Part shown: positions 32,420-38,328 of the stretch, one piece after another
Position numbering within the stretch: position 1 is the stretch's first letter
Layout: each line of letters opens with the position of its first letter
Assembly: GCA_035540955.1 (NCBI GenBank)
Contig: DATLFP010000267.1
Coordinates: 1 to 38,328 of the forward strand
DNA from: DATLFP01 sp035540955
Lineage (GTDB): Bacteria > Actinomycetota > Acidimicrobiia > Acidimicrobiales > CADCSY01
Direction: 5' to 3'
DNA: 38,328 nt
Made by a program: the position numbers and the translations under genes
Notes under the pieces: generated by a model
The model's input: only the letters and a program-made list of their open reading frames with translations
Database searches by the model: none
What the model was told of the DNA's origin: nothing

Positions 32420-33775
32420 TCAGGCGAAGCCGGCCTTGTCGAGCATCGCGATCAGCGACGGTCGGCGGCGGTGGGTCTCGCGCAGACCAGCCACCCGCAC
32501 CTCGAGCTCGACCATGGCATCGGCTCCGGTCGCGGCCTTCTTCGCCGCCTTCAGGTACCGGACCGCGCTCTGGTATGACCGCTTGTCCGCGGTGGTGAGC
32601 ACCTCGTCGACCAACCGGAACCACACGACCATCGCATCGGCCGGATGCGTCACGGCACGGGCCTCAGCGAGGCGCTTCCACCGGTGCTCACCCACCTCCC
32701 ACCCAACAGGTTGTTCGGGGGTGGCCAGCGTCCAGGCGGCATCGGGTTCGCCGTCGTCGAGGAGCACGTCGACGAGCCCGCCTGGATCACGAGCACCGAG
32801 CACTGCGCGCGCCTCGGCGCGCATCGCCGCCCACTCGCCAATCCTCTCGGCCGCCGAGCGCAGGAGCCCGTAGGTGGTGGCGCTCGGCATCCGTTCGTGC
32901 TGCTGCCGGCGCAGCCCCAGCCCGCCGGTCACGTCACCCCGATCCGCGAGGAGATCGGCGGCCAGATCGTAGAGCTTGGCCACCTGCCACCCAGAGGTCC
33001 GCTCGATCCCGTCGAGCGCCCAGCGCAGCGCGTCATCGGCCAGATCGAGCTCGAGCATCGCCTCGGCCACCCGCAGGTACTGGTGCGGCGATGTCAGGTC
33101 ACCGCCGAGCATCTCGACCAGCGCCGGCACGTCCCGATCAAGCACCGCCAAGCGCTCCGCCGCGTACCGGGCCGCGAAGCGATCGGAACCCTCGGACTTC
33201 GCGGCGACCTCCCGCCGGTAGACCGCCAGCCCCTTCTCGCCCAAGCCGGGCGCGTAGTGGACCGGATCGACCTCGAAGAAGTCCTGGTCCACGAAGCAGA
33301 ACCTCACCATCCACTTCGCCAACCTCGTCGGGTCCGCCACACCCGACTCGCAGGCCTGCGCGTGCAGCTCCAGCAGGTCCCGGGCGAGATCGCCGATCAT
33401 GCCGTTGGAGTCGTCGGCCCGCAGGATCACCCTCACCACATGACCGACCGCCCGCTGCAACAGCTCCACCAGCTCCCGGCTCGGGCTGGCATCGACCGCC
33501 TCGGCCAACGCCACCACCACCGGACGCGCCTCAGCCGCCCACTCCGAGGACTCCCAATAGCCGAGGTGCCGGCGAGTGCGCAGCCCCGAGTCCACCTCGA
33601 CCCGCAACACCTCCAACCGCTCCTCGGGCCTCGCCGCCGCCAACCGCACCACCCGAGCCGTCTCCTCATCACGCATCGCTGCTTCCCCGAGCAGCCGACG
33701 CACCGTCACCTCATCCAACCGACTCACCAGATCATGCGATGCGTGCCCGGTCCCGGCCTCCCCTTCTCGCTCCAC
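32420..33775 (-). CDS. SWIM zinc-finger-associated protein, N-terminus lost
   Basis: A GTG at 33775 could give 451 residues. The chain is helical and Leu/Ala/Asp-rich: DLVSRLDEVTVRRLLGEAAM, RAVGHVVRVILRADDSNGMI, YLRVAEAMLELDLADDALRW, then FRLVDEVLTTADKRSYQSAV and a THRRRPSLIAMLDKAGFA end. This is the C-terminal part of proteins that normally begin with a CxCx-CxH SWIM zinc finger; none is present here, and upstream DNA runs toward the integrase on the other strand. It is likely 5'-truncated. A short piece of a paralogue is at 2932-3125. Confidence 0.65.
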   Translation of the reverse strand: MEREGEAGTGHASHDLVSRLDEVTVRRLLGEAAMRDEETARVVRLAAARPEERLEVLRVEVDSGLRTRRHLGYWESSEWAAEARPVVVALAEAVDASPSRELVELLQRAVGHVVRVILRADDSNGMIGDLARDLLELHAQACESGVADPTRLAKWMVRFCFVDQDFFEVDPVHYAPGLGEKGLAVYRREVAAKSEGSDRFAARYAAERLAVLDRDVPALVEMLGGDLTSPHQYLRVAEAMLELDLADDALRWALDGIERTSGWQVAKLYDLAADLLADRGDVTGGLGLRRQQHERMPSATTYGLLRSAAERIGEWAAMRAEARAVLGARDPGGLVDVLLDDGEPDAAWTLATPEQPVGWEVGEHRWKRLAEARAVTHPADAMVVWFRLVDEVLTTADKRSYQSAVRYLKAAKKAATGADAMVELEVRVAGLRETHRRRPSLIAMLDKAGFA

Positions 33776-33967
33776 CTCCCGATCATGGCGCAGCGCGCAG
33801 CGGGGTGATGAACGCTCATCGCCGTTCCCCCGACTTCCCGTTTCCGCTTGCAGCTCGTCTACCTGGGCATTCGCGTGGGGCGGCTCGGCGAGCGCCCGCT
33901 GGCGAGGGTGGTCTACCGATTGTTCCCCCCGTCCCGACCAGCGGGACCGCGTTGAAGGAGGAACATC

Positions 33968-35160
33968 ATGAAGGGCTACGTGAAGAAGCGCGGCGACCGG
34001 TACTACGCGGTGATCTACGAGGGCCGCGATCCCGTGACGGGCAGGGAACGCCGCTCCTGGCGTCCCGCCGGCGCCGACCGGGCCGACGCCGAGCGACTCG
34101 CCACCAAGCTCGCCGCGGCCGAGACCGCCCGGGTCGACGCGGTCCGATCGCTGACCTTCGGCGCCTACCTGACCAGCCAATGGCTCCCCGCCAAGAAGCT
34201 GCATCTCGCCTCGAGCACGTATCGGGGCTATGAACGCAACGTCCACCGCCACGTCCTCCCCACCCTCGGCCGGGCTGGGATCCGGCGGTTGCAGTACCAG
34301 CAGATCGAGGCGCTCTACGACCGGCTGCTCGAACCCGACCAGGGCAAGGGTCTCGCGCCCAAGACCGTGTATGAGATCCACCTGATCATCAAGGGCGCGC
34401 TCGCCGATGCGCTGCGCCGTGGGTTGGTGACCCGCAACATCGCCGTCGTCGCCCGCGCCCCAAGCAGCGCTCGCTGCGACGGACCGAGGGCACCTCGCTC
34501 ACCGAGGACGAGCTACGCCAGCTCATGCGCACCGCCGCCGGGCACCGGCTGTTCCCGCTGTACTGGCTGACCGCGATGACCGGGATGCGTCGCAACGAGG
34601 TGCTCGGGTTGGGCTGGCCCGACGTCGACCTCACCAAGAAGCGCCTGCACCTCAACCGCGGGCTCGTCGCCGTCGGCTACGAGCTCCACCACACCCGCGG
34701 CAAGACCAAGACCGCACGGCGGACCATCGCTCTCGACGACACCACGCTCACGATCCTGTCTGGGTGGCGGCCTTCCAGGCCGCCGAGTTCGCCGCCGTCG
34801 GCATCACCAACCACGATCGGTGGGTGTTCACCGACGGCGACGGCCAGCCCATCCACCCGCATGCCGTGTACGAGGCGTTCCGCCGCATCGTCCACAACGC
34901 CGGCGTCCCTGCCATCCGCTTTTCACGACTTGCGGCACACCCATGGGAGCTTGCTGATCAAGGACGGAATCCCGGCAAAGGTCGTGTCCGAGCGGCTCGG
35001 GCACGCCAACATCGCCTTGACGATGCAGACCTACCAGCACCTGCTGCCCGGCATGCAAGCCGACGCCGCCCGATCCACCGAGCGGCTCGCCAAGCCCGCT
35101 CCCCCGCCCGAGGGTGACACGGGGGAACGTCGGGGGAACAGCCGGAGGAAGAGCGCCTGA
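33968..35160 (+). pseudogene. int: Tyrosine-type site-specific integrase with three frameshifts
   Basis: ATG with GAAGGAGGAA 4 bases upstream. N-terminal arm-binding domain (MKGYVKKRGDRYYAVIYEGR), core-binding domain (GAYLTSQWLPAKKLHLASST to LIIKGALADALRRGLVTRNI) and catalytic domain. Catalytic residues survive: Arg in TGMRRNEVLGL, HDLRHTHGS (His, Arg), LGHANIALTMQTY (His, Tyr). The frame breaks near 34460 (CCCC, one base short), 34768 (one G short) and 34925 (TTTT, one T extra). All three repairs restore a standard protein of about 397 residues. It sits 26 bases from hairpin C and the half-tRNA, its probable att site. Confidence 0.88.
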
Positions 35161-35185
35161 ACCGGGGGAACACCTCGGCAACGAC

Positions 35186-35214
35186 GAAGGCCCAGGCCGC
35201 TGACCTGGGCCTTC
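35186..35214. terminator. Hairpin C, perfect 11-bp stem
   Basis: GAAGGCCCAGG (35186-35196) pairs with CCTGGGCCTTC (35204-35214) around a 7-base loop, between the integrase stop and the half-tRNA. It could terminate both the integrase and, in the ancestral arrangement, the tRNA. Its sequence resembles hairpin A. Confidence 0.75.
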
Positions 35215-35224
35215 ACTCACTCGT

Positions 35225-35269
35225 TGGTGGCGGGGGCAGGATTTGAACCTGCGACCTTCGGGTTATGAG
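35225..35269 (-). tRNA. 3' half of an initiator tRNA-Met (CAT), att site C
   Basis: On the minus strand it begins with the anticodon loop CTCATAA, then the stem strand CCCG, AAGGTC, a T arm GCAGG-TTCAAAT-CCTGC, acceptor strand CCCCGCCA and encoded CCA. The CCCG stem strand with AAGGTCG is that of initiator rather than elongator tRNA-Met. The 5' half is absent: the upstream DNA is the antitoxin gene. Break at the anticodon loop is the classic crossover position of tyrosine integrases, so this is an attachment-site half. It cannot make a tRNA. Confidence 0.88.
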
Positions 35270-35622
35270 GCAGCCTTCCGGGTGCCGCGTCGTCCGGGCT
35301 GATCCGACTTTGTCCTGGTCACAGCGGCTTTTCGAGATCGTTGGTTCGGCTCCGTGCGGGTCGGTCTGTCGTCGTTCGTTTGACCGGACGTTTGACCTGC
35401 CGACGCGCCGAGCTCCCGTTCGACGGCCCGCCGGATCCAGTTCGAGACCGACCTGTCCTCGTCGTCAGCCCGCCTCCGGATCGCCTCGAGCATCTCGGGG
35501 GCGAACCGGACCGGAACCATCTCGGTGAGCTGGCCGCGCTGACGAGGTCGGCCTTGCGGCGTCTGGTTGTCCGGATCGGCGTAGAACTCGTACTCCTCCT
35601 TGCGCGTCATCGGCTTGGTCAT
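35263..35622 (-). CDS. Ribbon-helix-helix (BrnA-like) antitoxin running into the half-tRNA
   Basis: 119 residues. The middle, LTEMVPVRFAPEMLEAIRRR then ADDEDRSVSNWIRRAVEREL, is a ribbon-helix-helix DNA-binding fold. A basic, disordered tail follows. The TAA stop (35263-35265) is part of the tRNA anticodon loop sequence CTCATAA, so the element's gene ends exactly at the recombination core. It overlaps the toxin gene by 4 bases. It may have originally been longer if an earlier core changed its end. Confidence 0.8.
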   Translation of the reverse strand: MTKPMTRKEEYEFYADPDNQTPQGRPRQRGQLTEMVPVRFAPEMLEAIRRRADDEDRSVSNWIRRAVERELGASAGQTSGQTNDDRPTRTEPNQRSRKAAVTRTKSDQPGRRGTRKAAS

Positions 35623-35924
35623 CGGTCCTCTCGATACTGGTCGGCAAGGTGGCGTGCCGCGACGTAGCAGCCGATCGGGCGGCAGAGACGCCGGTCGCCC
35701 GAGTCGGGCGGTGCGATCGGCACGACGAGCACCTGACCTGCGACCTCACCGACCATCAGCCAGTGAGCCGGAGGCTTGGCCGGGTAGAAGAGCGGGTCGG
35801 AGGCCCAGACGTCGTAGATGTCATCGATGCCGAGCTCGGCGTGCTTGAACAGGTGTGCTGCTTGATCATCGATCTCGAACGGTTCGTACGGGTCGAGGAG
35901 GTCGGGGTCCAGCAGCTCATCCAC
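35619..35924 (-). CDS. BrnT-like toxin
   Basis: 101 residues from a GTG. The sequence PFEIDDQAAHLFKHAELGID then DIYDVWASDPLFYPAKPPAH, GEVAGQVLVVPIAP and CYVAARHLADQYRED follows the layout of BrnT RNase toxins (FEWD..K..KHGV, DP, strand, R..A). It lacks some usual residues, so the family call is tentative. Its stop overlaps the RHH gene (ATGA), and the toxin-then-RHH order fits brnTA. Confidence 0.65.
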   Translation of the reverse strand: MDELLDPDLLDPYEPFEIDDQAAHLFKHAELGIDDIYDVWASDPLFYPAKPPAHWLMVGEVAGQVLVVPIAPPDSGDRRLCRPIGCYVAARHLADQYREDR

Positions 35925-35934
35925 CGGTAGGGTA

Positions 35935-35955
35935 CCGTATTACATCCGAGTACGG
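35935..35955. promoter_or_regulatory. Dyad upstream of the BrnT-like gene
   Basis: CCGTA (35935-35939) and TACGG (35951-35955) flank an 11-base AT-richer centre, 11 bases upstream of the toxin start. A plausible operator for the RHH protein. Confidence 0.45.
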
Positions 35956-36040
35956 AAGTAGTGCCTGTCGGTCGCTTGGTGTCGACGAGTTCGAACGACG
36001 AGCCGTGATCGTGGAGACCCTTGGCCTTCTGAAGCAGACC

Positions 36041-36531
36041 ATGGACCACATCGACACCACCATCGCCGCCAGCACCCAGGCGCACCAGCGCCCGCCCAGG
36101 AAGCCACCGGCCTGGTTCGTCCACACCGCTTGGCGGATCCACCGAGGCCTCTACCGACTCTCCGGTGGGCGGTTCCTGTGGACCACGTCGAACAAGCGAG
36201 CTGGGGAACGCTGCTCCTGACGACCACCGGGCAACGCTCGGGCCAGAAGCGCAACGTCATCATCGGCTACCTCGAGGACGGGCCCAACCTCGTCGCCATC
36301 GCGATGAACGGCTGGGACGAAGGCCACCCAGCCTGGTGGCTCAATCTCGCGGCCAACCCTGACGCCACGGTCCGGCTCGCCCACGGGGAGCCCCAGCGCG
36401 TGCACGCTCGCGAAGCGACCGGCGAGGAGCGAGCTCAGCTGTGGAAGCGGTGGCTCGACACCGACCCGGAGCTCACCGCGCACGCCAGCACCCGCACCAC
36501 GGTCACGCCCGTCGTGGTCCTCGAGCGATGA
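36041..36531 (+). pseudogene. Deazaflavin (F420)-type nitroreductase family protein, one frameshift
   Basis: ATG at 36041 (GTG at 36005 also possible). First frame: PPAWFVHTAWRIHRGLYRLS then GGRFLWTTSNKRA. Second frame: WGTLLLTTTGQRSGQKRNVI, IGYLEDGPNLVAIAMNGWDE and GHPAWWLNLAANPDATVRL. Together this is the Ddn-like split barrel whose TTTGRKSG and AWWLNLxANP motifs bind F420 or related flavins. One base is missing at about 36201. With it restored the protein is about 163 residues and complete, so an error is possible. Confidence 0.75.
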
Positions 36532-36567
36532 TGTCGCAGCCGCTTCGGCGTGCGACATGCGCGCTCG

Positions 36568-37599
36568 TCAGACGGTGATGACGACCTTGCCGCGGGCGTG
36601 GTGCTCGCTCACGTATCGGATCGCAGCCGTCGTCTCGCTCAGTGGGTAGGTGCGGTCGATCGCTGGCGTGACCTGTCCTGACTCGATGAGTTCCCTGAGG
36701 ATGTTCAGGTCTGCGGCGTTCTCGGTGGAGGCGAGCATGCCGAGCGTCTGGCCGACGAGCGGGGAGATCAGCACGGCCCGCAGGGAGCGGTCGAAGCCGC
36801 CGAGCCACCGGCCGCCGGTCTCGCCGCCGACGATGACAAGCGTCCCGTGGGGGGTGAGCGCTCGGCGCAGTCGAGAAAGCGGGCGGTTGCCGCCGATGTC
36901 GAGGATGACGTCGTAGTGGTGCCCATCGACGATGACGTCCTCGCGTGTGTAGTCGATGACGTGGTCGGCACCGAGCGCTCGAACGAGGTCGACCTTCGTT
37001 GTGCTGCTGACGCCGGTGACCTCGGCCCCGAACGTCTTGGCGATCTGGACGGCGAAGGTGCCAACGCCGCCGGACGCACCGAGGACGAGCACCTTCTGTC
37101 CTGGCTGCACGTTGGCCTTGCGGACCGCCTGCAGAGCGGTGCCCGCCGAGATCGGGACGGCCGCGGCCTGCTCGAAGGAGAGGTTCGCCGGCTTGGGGGC
37201 GAGCCTGTCGGGGGCGACGCGGGCGTACTCGGCGAAGGAGCCGTCAGTAGTGCCGTACACCTCATCGCCGGGCGCGAACCCGGTGACGTTCTTGCCCACC
37301 GCCTCGACGGTGCCAGCGAGGCTCCGCCCCGGATTCACTGCCTTCGGCGAACGGACGCCGAAGCCGGCGAGGCGCATGGCGTAGGGCATGCCGGTCATCA
37401 CGTGCCAGGTCCCCATGTCCACGCTCGCAGCGGCGACCCGCACCAGGACCTCGTCGTCGCCGATCGTGGGCCTGGGCACCTGGGCGAGTCGGAGCACGGC
37501 CTCGGGATCGGCCCCGTAGTGGTCCTGGACGATCGAGCGCATGGTCTCACCGCCCGTGGGTGTCGGGGGATTGGGTCGGTCGATCGGTGCGGTCTCCAT
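36568..37599 (-). CDS. Zinc-free quinone-oxidoreductase-type MDR enzyme
   Basis: 343 residues from an ATG with AGGAG 5 bases upstream; an internal ATG at 37542 (MRSIVQDHYGADPEAVLRLA) is where most relatives begin. GroES-like domain to about 150, then the Rossmann motif VLVLGASGGVGTFAVQIAKT for NADPH. Zinc-binding Cys residues are absent, as in QOR-like reductases. Divergent from a TetR gene with two operators between, so it is probably repressed by that regulator and induced by a quinone or electrophile. Confidence 0.92.
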   Translation of the reverse strand: METAPIDRPNPPTPTGGETMRSIVQDHYGADPEAVLRLAQVPRPTIGDDEVLVRVAAASVDMGTWHVMTGMPYAMRLAGFGVRSPKAVNPGRSLAGTVEAVGKNVTGFAPGDEVYGTTDGSFAEYARVAPDRLAPKPANLSFEQAAAVPISAGTALQAVRKANVQPGQKVLVLGASGGVGTFAVQIAKTFGAEVTGVSSTTKVDLVRALGADHVIDYTREDVIVDGHHYDVILDIGGNRPLSRLRRALTPHGTLVIVGGETGGRWLGGFDRSLRAVLISPLVGQTLGMLASTENAADLNILRELIESGQVTPAIDRTYPLSETTAAIRYVSEHHARGKVVITV

Positions 37600-37618
37600 C
37601 AGGACTCCTGCTCGTTGA

Positions 37619-37653
37619 CTTACGTTGTAAGCACCGTATACTTACGCCGTAAG
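37619..37653. promoter_or_regulatory. Two TetR operators in a divergent promoter
   Basis: CTTACGTTGTAAG (37619-37631) and CTTACGCCGTAAG (37641-37653) are two palindromes of the same design, 22 bases apart, between the oxidoreductase and tetR starts. Confidence 0.85.
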
Positions 37654-37682
37654 TTCGTCAACCCGGGATGCACGGGAGACTC

Positions 37683-38328
37683 ATGGCCCCCAGGACCCAG
37701 CCGACCACCGACACCCGAACCCCGCTGAGCCGGGAGCTGGTGCTGCGCGCCGCCATTGCCTTCGCCGACGACAACGGGATCGCCTCGTTGAGCATGCGCA
37801 AGCTCGGGGAGGCCGTGGGTGTCGAGGCGATGTCGCTCTACAACCACGTCGCCAACAAGAGCGATCTCCTCGACGGCATGATCGACGCGGTCTTCGGCGA
37901 GGTCGACCTGCCGGCAACGACCGATGGCTGGAGAGCACCGATGCGACAACGAGCGATCTCGGTCCGAGAGGTGCTGTCCCGCCACCGCTGGGCGATCGGT
38001 CTCATGGAGTCACGCACCTCCCCGGGCCCTGCGACCCTGCAGCACCACGACGCCGTGCTGGGCTGCCTCCGAAACGCCGGCTTCTCGGTCGAGCTGGCTG
38101 CCCACGCCTTCTCGGTCCTCGACAGCTACATCTACGGGTTCACGCTGCAGGAGGCGAACCTGCCGTTCGAGTCGGGTGAGCAGACCGCCGCGCTCGCCGA
38201 GGCGATCCTGGCGATGGCTCCCGCCGACGCGTACCCCCACCTCACCGAGCTCGCCCTCGAGCACGTCCTCCAGCCCGGATACGACTACGGCGACGAGTTC
38301 GAGTTCGGGCTCGACCTGATCCTCGACG
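37683..38328 (+). CDS. TetR-family regulator, 3' end cut by window edge
   Basis: Chosen ATG 37683 has GGGAGA 3 bases upstream; ATG 37668 is also in frame. HTH: ELVLRAAIAFADDNGIASLS then MRKLGEAVGVEAMSLYNHVA. A TetR_C_1-like C-domain follows (SRHRWAIGLMESRTSPGPAT, HAFSVLDSYIYGFTLQEANL). About 215 residues are in the window; perhaps a few to 20 are missing. It likely represses the divergent oxidoreductase and itself. Confidence 0.92.
   Translation, partial: MAPRTQPTTDTRTPLSRELVLRAAIAFADDNGIASLSMRKLGEAVGVEAMSLYNHVANKSDLLDGMIDAVFGEVDLPATTDGWRAPMRQRAISVREVLSRHRWAIGLMESRTSPGPATLQHHDAVLGCLRNAGFSVELAAHAFSVLDSYIYGFTLQEANLPFESGEQTAALAEAILAMAPADAYPHLTELALEHVLQPGYDYGDEFEFGLDLILD

Larger units (their letters stand above)
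16353..35225. mobile_element. Putative integrated element II with tyrosine integrase
   Basis: Inferred element between scars B and C. A tyrosine integrase gene lies at its right end directly beside the half-tRNA, as expected for an element that uses that tRNA as att site. It holds decayed copper genes, regulators, metabolic genes and a toxin-antitoxin pair. A second integrase remnant at 27.8 kb suggests it is itself composite. All boundaries are inferred. Confidence 0.45.

Noticed and set aside
32420..34381. SWIM-type gene extended upstream to 34381
   Set aside because: The frame is open, but the first 200 codons are antisense to the integrase and have no protein-like pattern; I end the gene near 33775.
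35225..35300. Complete tRNA gene
   Set aside because: Only the part from the anticodon loop to CCA is present. No D arm or 5' acceptor strand lies upstream.
1..38328. CRISPR array, rRNA genes or complete insertion sequence
   Set aside because: No spaced direct repeats, no rRNA-like stretches, and no transposase frame seen on either strand.

Overview
This is a GC-rich (about 70%) window from an actinobacterium. GTG starts are common, and many families are actinobacterial in flavour: DUF6153, a CsoR/PCYCGC/DUF1573 copper cluster, a deazaflavin-type nitroreductase, and an Lgt with the GRWGNYFNQE signature. Acidimicrobiia is my best guess at class, but the sequence alone does not prove it. Few strong promoters can be read. 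The long reading frames antisense to real genes are GC-driven shadows.

Layout: (1) 1-1896, a Kup potassium transporter cut by the left edge, probably backbone. (2) 2.1-16.3 kb, a large copper-handling block. It holds csoR with PCYCGC and DUF1573-like proteins; a beta-propeller protein, a dedicated Lgt and a cupredoxin lipoprotein; small membrane and lipoproteins; a second csoR with a SHOCT protein and a CopA-type ATPase fused to cupredoxin and YHS domains; and an ABC transporter. Three promoters here share an almost identical box at nearly the same distance from the start codon. (3) 16.4-19.7 kb, a second and decayed copper block: DUF305 protein, Cys-rich peptide, CopB missing its N-terminal half, inverted membrane-protein scrap, broken propeller copy. 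(4) 19.8-27.7 kb, accessory metabolism and regulation: two diiron-type MBL proteins, TetR, NTF2-like, SDR, LuxR, SRPBCC/ArsR, LysE. (5) 27.8-35.2 kb: a decayed integrase, a TetR/hydrolase/ABC-binding-protein operon, an AbiEi scrap, a HigBA-like toxin-antitoxin pair, the 3' part of a SWIM-associated gene, and a frameshifted tyrosine integrase. (6) 35.2-38.3 kb: the 3' half of an initiator tRNA-Met, a BrnT/BrnA-like pair whose antitoxin stop codon lies in the tRNA anticodon loop, a frameshifted nitroreductase, and a divergent quinone oxidoreductase/TetR pair cut by the right edge.

The main structural idea is tandem accretion. At 2.1, 16.3 and 35.2 kb the same arrangement recurs in the same orientation: a strong hairpin, then the 3' end of a tRNA starting TGGTGGCGGGGGC. 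Only the 35.2 kb copy keeps the full half-tRNA, next to an integrase. I read these as att scars of elements inserted one after another into an initiator tRNA gene, carrying copper genes as cargo.

The main functional idea is an envelope copper-detoxification system that carries its own lipoprotein-modifying enzyme. It would combine two CsoR sensors, export ATPases, lipid-anchored or membrane-anchored copper-binding proteins, and a shared promoter element. Several genes carry single-base frameshifts, often in homopolymers, so some apparent pseudogenes could be sequencing errors.
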